Source: Panicum virgatum (lineage: Eukaryota; Streptophyta; Magnoliopsida; Poales; Poaceae). Taken from it: DNA of 64,000 bases. Position 1 is the first letter of the stretch; each line of letters opens with the position of its first letter. The stretch covers positions 29,581,590 to 29,645,589 of the forward strand of contig NC_053153.1 of NCBI RefSeq assembly GCF_016808335.1. Reading direction: 5' to 3'. Below the pieces are notes generated by a model. It did no database searches. It saw only the letters and a program-made list of their open reading frames with translations, and was not told the origin of the DNA. The position numbers and the translations under genes are program-made. Shown in pieces: positions 1 through 10,405 of the stretch.

Positions 1-339
1 AGTGACAAATTATACTCTTCAGAGGATTAGGGTCCTGTTTGGATCCCTTTTAGTCCTACCCTATTTGCAGGGGCGGATCTACAGGGGGCTAGGAGGGATC
101 AAAGACCCCCTACCTTCCCAGGATCCATGAATACCCCTTAAGCTCCCCCCTATTTTTGGGATAAAACAATAAAGAGAAAGAGAGGATAAAAAAGAAGAGA
201 GTGGACATGTGCTCCTCTACATATTCGGGCTAGATTCACCACTGCCTGTTTGGATGATGGAGGGACTAATGCAGCTGCACAACCATCATGTTACCCCTGC
301 CCTCTACCCTTGCTCTGCTCACATTACCCCTGCGTGACC

Positions 340-955
340 ATACATGTATGCACGAGCATCCTCATATCGACCCCAGATCACCAAAGCCTCGCACGACGAT
401 GACCTCGTGCACATAGGCGCCCGTGCGGAGGTCGCGCAGCATGGCTCATGCCTTGGCCGTGGGCGAGAGTGCGTGCACGCTTTGGGCGACGCCCTCGTCG
501 GCGCTGCAGCCACCGGAGCTGAGGAGGTGGACGATGGGGTTGACACCCGGTGGCACGGCGGGAGGGGAGCGAGGGCATCACGTCATGGGGTCACGTGGAG
601 TCGGAGCATGGCGCGCCGGCGGTGGGGGCGGTGGAGCAGCACCGCGGCAAGCGGGAGTGGGCACGAGGAGGAGGAGGCCGCAGTGAGGCGTGTGGTGGGG
701 GGAGGTCGCCGGACCCGAGAGGCATGCGATGGCGGTGACTCCCAACAGCGCAGCAGGGGAGGCGAGCAAGGGCATCATGTCATGGGGTGATGCAAGGGCG
801 GTGGAGGAGCATCGCGGCGAGTGGGAGCAGGGGGACGAGGAGTAGGCCGCAGTGAGGCGCAAGGCGGCGTGAAGCGAGGTTGCCGAACCCGAGGAGGCGG
901 ACAATGGCGACAGCAGGGAAAACGGGGTCGCAAGGGCAGGGCCGCGGTGGGGAGA
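340..955. repeat. GC-rich block with imperfect tandem duplication
   Basis: This purine-rich, GC-rich block lies inside the Harbinger-like element. Two diverged copies of about 130-160 bp follow each other (about 555-700 and 755-885). They share the blocks GAGCGAGGGCATCACGTCAT / GAGCAAGGGCATCATGTCAT and GGCCGCAGTGAGGCG. Short open frames exist on both strands but have low-complexity composition and no recognisable domain, so I do not call a gene. Confidence 0.55.
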
Positions 956-958
956 CGT

Positions 959-2437
959 TGATGTAAAAATCAACACACTGGAATCCGAGGGCAAGTGTTC
1001 GCCAAGCACAGAAAATAGACCAAGCGTGCTAGTCAATCTGACCTGTTGATTGACAAGGAGACAGGGTAAACGTTAAATTCGAGGGTGTATCGGCTGGAGT
1101 TCCAATTATCCCTCAGATAGCCGTATCGGCAACCTTTGCCGATACTGAATGTGACAAAAGAATATTTAAATGCAAGCGTATAATAAACGAGTGTGTCGGC
1201 AGGATCAGCCGATGCACTAGACGACAAAACCGGATTTGAGTAGCCGATTATGCGCATGTAACAAAATCTAAGCTACGAATGTGTAACTCAGATGATGTAA
1301 ACTAAAAACAGATCTAAATCGGCTCTTGAGATAACAAAAGTGTTACTACAAAACCTAAAGCCGATCTAATATATTTTTATGTGTGATAATGGCAAAAAAT
1401 TATAGGAAAATCTACAAATCTAGCCGATATAGATAATTGGTGAATAAATCTAGACGAGATGACAGCGATACGCCCGGAAGTCAAAGCCTAGATAAACTCG
1501 ATAACTTTTGAATTGATTTGAACGAAGCCACAGCGATGTGCCCGGAAGCTAAAGCTCAGATTTATTCGGTAAACGAAAACTTACCAGCAGATCAAGTCGC
1601 TCGAATGTGATGCATCCTTGATCAACTCAAAAGAACTCATCGAAAAAGAAAAGAAAAGGCGAAGTCGCCAAAAAAGTAAATTGCAGGTAAAAAATAGAGT
1701 TGTTTGATTGACCGTGTGATAAAGATTTTACAATGGACGAGGGTACATATTTATACTCTAGACTAACTTGACTGACAAGCAACATCTAACTAAAAAAGAT
1801 ATACTTAGATACATGGACTCTATCTTCCATTTCTGTAGAATCCCTGTGAATTAAGCTTCATCTTTTTCCGCCGAACAATGCATCATCGGCTTCCTTTCCT
1901 CGCTCTATTCTGATTGGTCCATGCTCCCTTAATCCTCGGCGCAAAACTGATCATGCACATATCTTTACGGGAAACAATATAATATTCTTAATCTCGGAAT
2001 ATCTCGGCCATGCGTATGGAATAATATCATCCCCGAGTCCAATACGAAAACACCTTCTATTTTTGCTTAACCTGACCAATCAGTCCATGGAACCTCAAAT
2101 ATCTTTCCAATCTGAATTATCTCTTGTTACGTTTCCTCATATGTGAAGTCCAGGCATATATTGCTTAATATGCGTGATATATCAAGCTTGACTTATCAAC
2201 TGTCCCATCTTTAAATCTATCGGCCCTCACACCTTCAATCATCCAAATAAAATGATCCGGCCAGAATGCCAATCACGGTTGCTAATGAAGATCATCTTGC
2301 CCCCTTCACACGTAACTTCACATGTTGCAAGCAAACTCTTGTTAGCTTGTGCTCCCCTTGCCACATGAGAATTCCCGGCTATCAGGCTTCCGGCTTCATA
2401 ATTCAAATTACATTGGATTTACCAAAATTTGGTGTCA
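959..2437. mobile_element. Possible solo LTR inside the Harbinger-like element
   Basis: An AT-rich segment starting TGATGTAAAAATCAACAC and ending GGTGTCA interrupts an otherwise GC-rich block. GGAGA occurs just outside both ends (951-955 and 2441-2445), but 3 bp separate it from the TG/CA termini, so the target duplication is not clean. There is no coding capacity. The repeated phrase GCCCGGAAG followed by an AAAGC-type word (about 1470-1560) suggests old internal duplication. LTR identity is inference from the termini and the abrupt composition change. Confidence 0.3.
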
Positions 2438-2659
2438 ATAGGAGAGTAGAGGTACGAGCGGCATCGGGTGGCAAGTGGTTAGGGTTGGTGGGGAGGGGGC
2501 GGAAATTTAGGGCTTTAGTCCATTTTAGCCACCCCTAGGGACTAGTCGACTAAATGCTTTAGTTCCTCTTTTAGTATTTGTCTTTGGCTTCCTAAGGACT
2601 AAAAATGGACTAAAAGGAGGAGATAAAAGCTTTTGTCAAGGGATCCAAATAGGGTCTTA

Positions 2660-4530
2660 CGTTAATGTATGAAACCACCTCTCACAACGCATAGTTTTAC
2701 TTTACCATTGTTTGTTATATATACTTATACTCTTATTACTATTCGCTGTGGGGAGGGAGCGCTGAGAGGCACCGGTGCATACCGGCTCGACACGTGTCCC
2801 TGGAGAGGACAACCGACGCGGCGCGTGGATTCGTTGTCCGGTCCTGCTGCTGCACCGCCTGGCTCTTCTCGCTCTCTGCATGTGGGGCTGCCTACTGCCG
2901 CACCGCCTCTGCTGTGCGTGGGACATGCTGGGCTCTCCTCTCTCCGTCTCCACGGGACAGAGCCCATCCCACTGCGCCTCCTTTTCGCTTTCGTTTTCCT
3001 CTCGTGGAGGCGGCATAGGGTTGCCGTGCTCCAGTACTGCCACTGGGGCATGACGTCGGAGGAGCCGCGCTAGCCGAGCTCAAGCTCGCCCATGGCCTCC
3101 CCATCACCGGCCAACACTAGCCGCCGTAGCTGCCGCTGCCGCAGTAGAGGAGGGCTCGGGCCCGAGCTCGAGTCTGCCAGAGGGAGGGAGTGGCACGCTA
3201 GCCAAGGAAGGGGCCGAGCTTGAAGTAGAGAATGGGTCACCGCCCGCCGCTCGGTCGCGCCCTCCTGCGCGCGGCCGCCCTCTTGCCCATGGTGGCTGCC
3301 CGCCACGCCCGCCGCTGCGCCCTCCCTTGCTCGCGGCGAGCGAGGATGGCAGTCGGCGCGGGAGGAGGCTCTCGCGGAGCCACGCCGGCCGCGCTTGGGC
3401 GCCGCCGTGCATGCAGGACCCTGCGTGCCTCCACGGCGGAGAGCCCATGGCGTCCCCGTCGCCGGCCAACCCCAGCCGCTATAGCTACCGCCGCCGCTGT
3501 AGAGGAGGGTTCGGGCCCGAGCTTGAGTCCGCCGGAGGAAGGGAGTGGCGCGCCGGCCAGAGAAGAGGCCGAGCTCGAAGCAGAGAAGGGGCCACCGCCC
3601 GCCGCTCCGTCGCGCCCTCCTACACGTGGTGGCTGCCCGCGGCGCCTGCCGCTGTGCCCTCCCTTGCTCGCGGCGGGCGAGGATGGTAGTCGGCATGGGA
3701 GGAGGCCCTCGCGGAGCCACGCCGGCCGCGCTTGGGCGCCGCCATGCCTGCAGGCCCCTACATGCCTCCACGGCGAGTCGGCTGTGAGGCAGAGAAGGTC
3801 CACCACGCCCCTCCACAGAGCAGCCGACGTGCGTGGGGAAGAGGAGGCCGAGGTTGCTCCCCCGCCGCCACCGCCCGCCGCTGGACGCCGCCACCGCCGG
3901 CCACACCGTGCCGCCAGAGCCCCGCCGCCCGAGCTCCGCCCGCAGGGGAAGGGGGAGGGAGTGAAAGAGGGGGACGCCTGACGCCGCCGCAGATCCACGC
4001 CGTGGAGTGAGGATCGATGTGCGCCGACCCGCCCCGTCGCAGCTCCGTTCGCCGCCGCAGCTCCGCACACCTCTGTCTTGGCCGCGGCGCCCTCCCCGCC
4101 ACCTTCCCCTGCTCGCCATGCCGCCGCGAGGCATGCCGCGCACGGCCGCTGGCTCGCCACGCCGCCGCGGCCCTCCCGCGTGTCGTGCACCAGGGCAGGC
4201 AGGGGCCACCGGCGGCCTGCCCCCCCCCGCCTGGGCCGGGACGGGTGACCGGCCGGACGCCCGCGCACGGAGCGCCGCCTTGCTGCCGTGGCCACCCCGC
4301 CGCAGCCTGCGCGCCATGGTCGCCGTCGACGAGGGGACTGTGGCCGCACTCGAGGGGGCAGTGGCCTCCACCGCCATGACCCGTCGGAGGAGCCGGCGGA
4401 GAGGGGCCGCGGCCGCCGCGCGCGCAGGTGGAGGTGCGGACGCCCGCACGCGCGCTGGGTTTGCGGCGGCGCGGTTCGCTGGAGACGAAGAAGCAAACCG
4501 GGTGCGGCGGAGCGCGCTGCTGTCCTAGTA
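2660..4530. other. GC-rich island with overlapping open frames, no gene called
   Basis: Very high GC, rich in GCC/CGC triplets, so open frames of several hundred codons appear on both strands at once. Translations are Ala/Arg/Pro/Gly-rich low complexity with no domain I recognise. Islands like this in grass genomes are often the interior of non-autonomous DNA transposons or captured 5' exons. I could not find terminal inverted repeats or a target duplication around it. From 4531 to the MITE at 4767 the sequence is ordinary AT-rich DNA. Confidence 0.5.
3091..3780. repeat. Tandem duplication, unit about 350 bp
   Basis: Copy 1 (3091-3445) and copy 2 (3446-3780) are adjacent. Both start CATGGC(C/G)TCCCC and run through shared blocks such as GAGGAGGG(C/T)TCGGGCCCGAG and GGAGCCACGCCGGCCGCGCT to CCTCCACGGCG. 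Copy 2 lacks about 20 bp in the middle. Divergence is obvious by eye, so the duplication is not recent. Confidence 0.85.
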
Positions 4531-4897
4531 GTATTTAACTGTTGTATGATGTTAAGATTAAATGTGCCACATGAATTGTGTGACCACTAGCAATTGTAAC
4601 TAAATTAATTACTAACACATTAGGCATGGCCACATGGGAACGAGAAGAGTTGCGATGATATGAAACTAATTGCTCTTAATCGGGTTTCATTCATAGTCTT
4701 GGTAATTGGAACTCCAAGTTCATCCCATGAAACCCAACTCGCTCCTATCTCTATTCATAAATTCTACTCCCTCTGTTTTCATTTATATATCATATTAGGT
4801 TTGTCCTAAATCACATTTGGGAAACTTTGACCAAACTTATAGAAAGAAATAATAACATTTACAATACCAAATTTATTCCATCGAATCCACGTATATG

Positions 4898-6233
4898 TAG
4901 GGATGAAAACAGTCGGGAACGGTCGGGAAAATCTCCTAACCGTTACTGTTCCTGTTTTGTTTTGCCGGGAACGGGAGCGGGAATGGGAATTGCGGACGGG
5001 AAAACGAATCCGATATTACAGGATATCGGGAACGGAACATATCGATCGGGAACATGTCGATTACGATCGGGAAATATCAATTACGATCAGGAACACGATA
5101 CATGTAACCACTTCATGCAATTAGCTCGACATAATAGTTACAACTATGTATGCATCACACATAATCAATCACACATAATCAAGGTAACAGAGAAGCAGTT
5201 CATGCGGCACTTTGAGGCCGAAGAAGCATCTGTAGTGGCCATCGCGCGCGCCTCTAAGCCCAACAACAACAGCGTGCCGTCGCTCGGCCCGCGCGCCCGC
5301 GCAGTCAAACTGCCGCGCCGAGAACTGGCCACCGCAGTTGTCGCCGAGGATGGCCAGGTTGTGCCCGTGCTGCTAGTCGCCGCCGTCCGACCTGCCGCGG
5401 TTCCAGGACTCCTCGTCGAGCTCCAGGTCGTAGCCTGTCTCCTCGCTGTCCGGCTCGAGTTTGTACTTCTCATCGAACAAGTCGACGAACACGATGCGGA
5501 GGCGGAACTCGACGGCGGGGATGTCTGGCGGCTCAGCAGAGGGCCCTGGGCATGGCCGCGGCCCACGCAGAAATTGGGGACAGCGGGACGACGGACGAGG
5601 TGGCCGGGGGCGGGAGGAGAGGGGTGCGGCGGCGTGTTCGGCGGCCGGCGGCGGGATGCGCTTGATGCAGGCCGCTGGCGGAGTTCAGACGCGCCGACGA
5701 GGCTGACGGACGATGGTGGCGGACGGCGGCAGGTCAAAGGGCTGCGGGCGGGTGGATCCAGCCTTCAGGCGAGCGTTGCGGCGGCCGCCCGGCTCCGGCG
5801 CACCGCCATCGCGGCAGCAAGGGGTGAGGTCCGGGGTGCGGCGGCGGCGGCTGGGTGGGGGTCGCAGGGTCGGGTCGGGATGGAATGGGATGGGAGGGCA
5901 GGCACCGATAAGCAGTTAGGGTTGGGGGGTTGCGGGTTGCTTTGGGCCAGTTATGGGCCTTTGGCCTTTGGCCTTTGACTCCTGCTGTCTGCGGAGGGTA
6001 CTGTGGGCTGTGGGCTGAATTGGTGATTGTGCTACACAAATCCGGGAATTTCCCGGATGAAAACGGGAACCACGAATACGGTCGGGAAAACACCCCAACC
6101 GAATTCGTCCCCGTTCCCGCCCGTTTCCCTTTTTTTTTTCCATTTTCCTATTTTTCCAGCGGGAACGGTTCACGATTGGTTTAGACAGGAAACGGTGCCG
6201 GGACGGGATTTTCCCGTCCCGTTTTCAACCCTA
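4898..6233. mobile_element. Ac/Ds-like hAT element, non-autonomous
   Basis: The 5' end TAGGGATGAAAAC and the 3' end (reverse complement TAGGGTTGAAAAC) match the Ac/Ds type of terminal repeat. An exact 8-bp duplication, CGTATATG, flanks it (4890-4897 and 6234-6241), diagnostic of hAT insertion. Subterminal regions are filled with the short word CGGGAA and its complement (about 4914-5100 and 6045-6225), plausible transposase-binding sites. The 1336-bp interior has no hAT transposase. Its centre (about 5230-5960) is GC-rich and contains an exon-like fragment on the minus strand. Confidence 0.92.
5373..5573 (-). pseudogene. Captured exon-like fragment, identity unknown
   Basis: One minus-strand frame stays open to a TAG at 5373-5375. 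Unlike its surroundings it has protein-like composition: a hydrophobic stretch (FRLRIVFVDLFDEKYKLEP) followed by an acidic stretch (DSEETGYDLELDEESW). I do not recognise the family. Being inside a Ds-like element, and GC-rich between AT-rich ends, it is best explained as a host gene piece picked up by the transposon. The true 5' limit and any intron are unknown. Confidence 0.45.
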
Positions 6234-6361
6234 CGTATATGTTGATAATGCATATATTGGATACTATAGCTGTTGCTATATTTTTCTACAGACTTGATCA
6301 AAATTAATCAAGTTTGACTTAAAACAAGCCTAGTACGACATGTACATAAAAATGAAGGGAG

Positions 6362-6957
6362 TATGTATAATATGTCACCGATTTTTCCTATGGAACATGC
6401 TATTTAATGATGATGAAACTCCTATGAAACTTGCATTGAGATTGGCCAATACGGTGATGGGTAGAGTATATATCAGTTTCTAAAATTCAACATTTAAAGT
6501 TTGGAAAACCAACAATTAATCTTGAACAAATTAAAAGATCACAGACCATCATCAACACTGATGCCCAGGCTGCTGATGAAGAACCAACCATGGGTTTGTG
6601 TCGTCGCGTTGTCCCACAGCAGGAAACTAAAGCCGGCCTGCCGCGTGCGCGTGCGCGTACCTTTGAGCCGACCCAGCAGAGGGCGCGGCGGCGGCGCCGC
6701 CGCGCCCACACCGGCACGGCAACAAAGACGTCTGAGCGCGGTCGCTAGCGCGCCCGGCCGCGCGGTGTCTGTCTGCCTGTTCACAGCGACTAAGATGCCG
6801 CAGCTACTCGCCCGCACAAGATTCTTGTTAACAAAAAAAAGATTCTAGCAGTCCAACAATAAACATCTCTTAAACAAGATGATATCAGAATATCCTAATA
6901 ATCTCAGTCTAATATAACTAATATATCAGGAGAGAATGAATCCTTTCCTTAATTTGA
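6362..6957. other. Intergenic DNA with a small GC-rich patch
   Basis: AT-rich DNA with a GC-rich patch at about 6600-6780. The tail of the patch (about 6738-6870) resembles 7390-7530: both contain GCGGTCGCTA, a GATGCCGC(A/G)GCTACTCG block and a CAACAAT end. It is a diverged duplicate of that later segment. No coding feature is supported. Confidence 0.5.
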
Positions 6958-7053
6958 GGAGGGTTGAAGTAGAATATTGAGATAAACTAATAATTATTAG
7001 AGAAAGGAGGGTTGAAGTAAAATATTGAGATAAACTAATAATTATTAGAGAAA
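6958..7053. repeat. 48-bp tandem duplication
   Basis: Two head-to-tail copies (6958-7005 and 7006-7053) start GGAGGGTTGAAGTA and end TTATTAGAGAAA. They differ at a single position (AGAATATT versus AAAATATT), so this is a recent duplication. Confidence 0.95.
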
Positions 7054-7268
7054 GGAAGAGGTATTAGGAAATTGCTAGAGTATCTTTTTTCAATATTAAT
7101 AGTTTAATGCGGAAAGAGAGACCGCTGGAGATGTCCTAATCCACATCTCTCTTTCATTTATCCTTTGTCGGTCAAACATGAACAAGCGAGTTACGTTGTT
7201 AGTGTTGTACCGGCATGCAGTGGTGTGCAAACAGTTCGGCGGGAATCAGTTGGAGGGAAATTATATTA

Positions 7269-7372
7269 CTCCCTTCATTCTAAACTGTAGACTGTTTTGA
7301 AAAAAATTAGATACCCCTAGATATACTCTGTGTTTAGCTACGTAGCAAAAAACTATGTATTTAGGCACACAT
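7269..7372. mobile_element. Truncated Stowaway-like MITE
   Basis: Begins CTCCCTTCATTCTAAACTGT after a TA, the standard left end of grass Stowaway MITEs, and continues through an AGATACCCCTAGAT core. No matching right end (GGGAG-TA) is present downstream, so only the left half seems preserved. Confidence 0.5.
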
Positions 7373-7555
7373 ACCAGCACGGTAAAAAAGATGCCTCAGC
7401 TAGCGGTCGCTACCGTCCCCGGGCGCCGTGCTTGCATTGTGGCGCACTGTCTGCCCGTCGGCAGCGATTGCGATGCCGCGGCTACTCGGCCACACTTGCC
7501 GCACAAGAGTCTTCAGCAATTCAACAATGCAATCGGTCAATTGGTGTCGAAATTG

Positions 7556-7842
7556 CAAAAGGGCATGTACTTTAGTGATTATAGGAGTCTCACTAGCATC
7601 TCAGATCTTGGGTTTGACTTCTTGTGGGAGCAAATATTCTAGAATTTATCGGCGTTGTGCATTTAGTGGTAGACGACATTCCCGTCGACAGCAAGATGCC
7701 TATGGTGACTTCGTCAATCTTGAGATTTCACCGGCTCAATCTTTGAAGATACTCATAGGGGTAGCGTTAGCGTACGTGTGTTCATATGAGCGAGTGTGCA
7801 TGCGTTGTGAGTGTCTGAGTTGTACTGTGTAATCTAAAAAAA
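7556..7842 (+). mobile_element. tRNA-derived SINE with LINE-like 3' end
   Basis: A 287-bp element flanked by a 15-bp target duplication with two mismatches: TTGGTGTCGAAATTG (7541-7555) and TTGATGTCCAAATTG (7843-7857). It has a decayed Pol III promoter: an A-box-like TAGTGATTATAGG near 7573 and a B-box-like GGGTTTGACTTC near 7612. The 3' half is of the kind shared with grass LINE ends and finishes in a short A tail. The same family occurs on the minus strand at 21530-24762, with a better B box (GGTTCGACTCC). Non-coding. Confidence 0.85.
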
Positions 7843-7857
7843 TTGATGTCCAAATTG

Positions 7858-8539
7858 AACCGGTTGCAGGAAAATTATATACATAATAATAACTAGATAA
7901 TTATACATATGCGTTGCTACGGATAGAGTTGGTATAAGTATCAGATACATATAGTTATTTGTTCGTTAATTTGCTAGGATTTACATGATCGAGTCGTGGA
8001 CGAAGGGCTATTCCGACTCGTATACTGGATGAACTAAGATCCACCTATCAATAATACAAGACGAATCAAACCAAAAATTTAGGTGAAAACCTTACTTATT
8101 TTAGAAATAGATATAAATATACTCTTTCGATCCGTTTATTTCTGAAAGGTGTTGTCATCTGATATTCATATTTAAGATCACTTTTGAAAAGACATAATCA
8201 ACAATTTATATCTGATAAAAACAAATGGAGATATTAGGTACCTAGTGATACTCCGATAAACTGTGAGGCGCCTCGGTAGATAAAACTCGCCCTAAGAGCA
8301 TCTCAAAGAGTTTTTTCTATAATCTTAACTAAATTTAAAGTTTTACAAGCTTTGTAAAAAGATAGAAGACTTCCTATAGCATGGGTAAACCAATAGATTT
8401 TTTAAAAGAGCACTCTCCCTATGTTACTGTGCCTGTGGACCCCACGCGTCATACTCATTTTCTTACCTTTTTCCCCACCTCTCCTCTCTCTCTCCCCCCG
8501 ATGGGCCTCGCCTGCGCAGCAGTCGGCGCGCGAGGGCGC
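7858..8539. other. AT-rich intergenic DNA with one MITE-like end
   Basis: No gene supported. At 8293 a TAA is followed by GAGCATCTCAAAGAG, which resembles the terminus of the Tourist MITE at 27704 (GAGCATCTCCAAGAG). I could not find a partner terminus, so it is probably the left end of a larger or broken element containing the GC-rich island that follows. Confidence 0.4.
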
Positions 8540-9150
8540 TCAGGTTGTGCGCGGCCTCCTCCATATGGCGACGGCCAGGCCAGCGCTCAACGGCGCTCCG
8601 GCACGGCGAGGCTGGAGCTTGGCGGCGGCCCAAGATAGCGGGGGCGGAGGCGGCGCGCGACGACGGCTCGGGATGGCGAGGGTCAGGGCGGCGCTCGCCG
8701 GTGGCCTGGGATAGCGGCGGCGGCGCTTGGGGCGGCCCGGGACGGCGGCGGCAGGGGCAGTGCTCGACGGTGGGTCAGCGCATGGCGGCGGCCCGGGACA
8801 AGGCAGAGGCGGCCCGGGACGGCGGTGGCGGGGGCGGTGCTCGACGGCGGCACGGGAAGGCGAGGTTGGGGGCGGCGCTCGCCGGCGGCCTGGGACAACG
8901 GCGACGGCGCTCGGGGTGGCTCGGGACGGCGGTGGCAGGGACAGTGCTCGACGGCGGGTCGGCGCTCGGCGGCGGCCCGGGACAGGGCGGGGTGGCGCTC
9001 GCCGGCGGCCTAGGACGGCGGGGGCGAGCGCCCTCGGCCAGAGTGACCGGGGTGTGGCGGAGGAGGTCGGCACCAGAGGAGGGGCAAGGGGTGAGGAAGA
9101 GAGTGGAATGGGCTCGGGTTGGGCAGGCGGGCTAGACAAAAGGGTTGGGG
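8540..9150. repeat. GC-rich island of degenerate short tandem repeats
   Basis: The block repeats words such as GGCGCTCGCCGG(C/T)GGCCTGGGA and GGCGGCCCGGGACA many times at irregular spacing of roughly 60-90 bp. Both strands give Gly/Arg/Ala- or Pro/Ala-rich open frames that are by-products of composition. No domain is visible and no gene is called. Confidence 0.6.
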
Positions 9151-10128
9151 TCGGGCACAGAGGCAGGAGCTGTCGTGGAGTCTACCTCGACCGATGTGCT
9201 GGCGTCCACGTGGGCAAAAGTGGTAAAAATGTAAATATTTTCTCTCTCTCTCGTACTGATTCTGTAGTGCCAAAAAAAGGATTTTATCTCAGGAGGTGGC
9301 AATTGTTATAATGGTATAAAGTTAAATTCCCCGAGCGAGAGCGACGGATTTTTGGCGCAGGAAACGGGGGCACGCGCGAGAAGGAAGATGGCAGATGGCA
9401 AGGGGAGGAGCATGGGAAAAAAACTAGCGGAGGACATGATATGTCGAGCGGGATAGGGATGAGAGAAAAAAAGGAGAGCCTGTTGGATTTGATTTTTATA
9501 TAATTTATTCAGCCAAATGAATTTACAAAGGCTGTTGGTGCTGCTTTAATAAAGTCTATATCTGTATATATAGTGTGCAACTCTTTGCATATGGAGCATT
9601 ATTTACATCTCCCGGAGCTTGCACTGTAGTACGTGATCTTGTGTGTCGTCAAGTGAAGTGCTGCGTCCTCGCAAAAAAAAAAAAAGTGCTGCATCCTGAG
9701 TCCTGACGGCGGAGCGGCGAGGAGTATCTTTTACTTCGCACGGCCGCATCACCTGCTGGCACACGGCTTTCCTTTAACCTGTTCATAATTTCCGTAGAGG
9801 GAAAAAAATTAAGAAACAGTTGGCACGGTGCCTATTTTGAGATCGGGTACACCACATCTGCTATGTCAGAGGCACCCACTACGCCTATCTGCACACAATG
9901 CGAACAACTATGACAACCAAAGAACTACTCAGATAGCGGAGGTCGTGGTTATTGTCATTCAATAACAATTCTTATCGGGAGCATCTTTCCCTTGCACTCG
10001 ACACATGAGATGCTGTTGTGCGAGTTCATCGTTTCCCGCAGAGTCAAACAAAAATAGATAGGGCCTACATACATGTTTGTACGATATTCTGTTTTCAAAT
10101 CAAATGTAAAAACAAAAGCACGTTACCT
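9151..10128. other. Intergenic DNA, nothing recognised
   Basis: Mixed-composition DNA with short A runs (near 9669-9684) and no open frame, RNA gene or transposon terminus that I can support. It ends at the CCT target duplication of CACTA-1 (10126-10128). Confidence 0.5.
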
Positions 10129-10405
10129 CACTACTACAGAATAGGTTTTTGTTCTAGGCCATTTGTCCCGACAGCCTTTGGGCCCGGGACAATAGGTGGC
10201 TTTTGTCCCGGGTCCAACGGCTAGCCGGGCCAGCGGGGGGTGGGGGGATAACCGGGATAAAAGGGTGGTCTTTTATCCCGGTTGGTGGCTCCAACCGGGA
10301 CAAAAGGCATGCACAGCCTTTTGTCCCGGTTGGAGCCACCAACCGAGATAAAAGGCTCCCCTTTTGTCCCAGTTGGTGTCTCCAACCGGGACAAAAGGCC
10401 TTGGC
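10129..10405. repeat. CACTA-1 5' terminus and subterminal hairpin array
   Basis: After the CACTA terminus come inverted pairs built on TTTTGTCCCGG and CCGGGACAAAAGG separated by short spacers, for example CCCGGTTGGTGGCTCCAACCGG. Such arrays bind TNPA-type proteins in En/Spm elements (established for maize Spm). The array ends where a pyrimidine-rich presumed leader of the TNP2 transcript begins, so it probably also acts as that gene's promoter region. Confidence 0.9.

Larger units (their letters stand above)
30..2656. mobile_element. Harbinger/Tourist-like non-autonomous element
   Basis: The left end reads GGGTCCTGTTTGGATCCCTT at 30. The right end, read as reverse complement from 2656, is GACCCTATTTGGATCCCTT, so the ends form a near-perfect inverted repeat of about 19 bp. 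Both sides are flanked by TTA (27-29 and 2657-2659), the 3-bp duplication typical of PIF/Harbinger elements. No transposase is recognisable inside. The interior joins AT-rich ends, a GC-rich block (about 340-950) and an AT-rich segment (about 960-2437) that may be a later insertion. The alternative is two unrelated Tourist ends, but the matching TTA argues for one element. Confidence 0.7.
4767..6361. mobile_element. Stowaway MITE, split by a hAT insertion
   Basis: The left end CTCCCTCTGTTTTCATTTAT (4767) and right end ATGAAGGGAG (to 6361) are flanked by TA (4765-4766 and 6362-6363), as expected of Tc1/mariner-type Stowaway MITEs. The MITE's own sequence is only about 250 bp (4767-4897 plus 6242-6361). 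The rest is the Ds-like element inserted near its middle. The two halves share inverted words such as TTTGACCAAACTT and GATCAAAATTAATCAAGTTTG. Confidence 0.85.

Noticed and set aside
3070..4496. Minus-strand open frames of more than 400 codons in the GC-rich island
   Set aside because: Several frames on both strands are open at once, translations are Ala/Arg/Gly/Pro low complexity, and no domain or splice logic supports a protein.
7560..7832. Open frame of 134 codons (7428-7832)
   Set aside because: It overlaps the SINE, which explains the sequence fully; SINEs do not encode proteins.
7900..7930. Possible Helitron-like word ATGCGTTGCTACGG
   Set aside because: No 5' TC terminus, 3' CTRR end or hairpin could be matched to it.
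8540..9311. Overlapping open frames of about 195 codons on both strands
   Set aside because: They result from tandem GC-rich repeats lacking stop codons; no protein-like composition.
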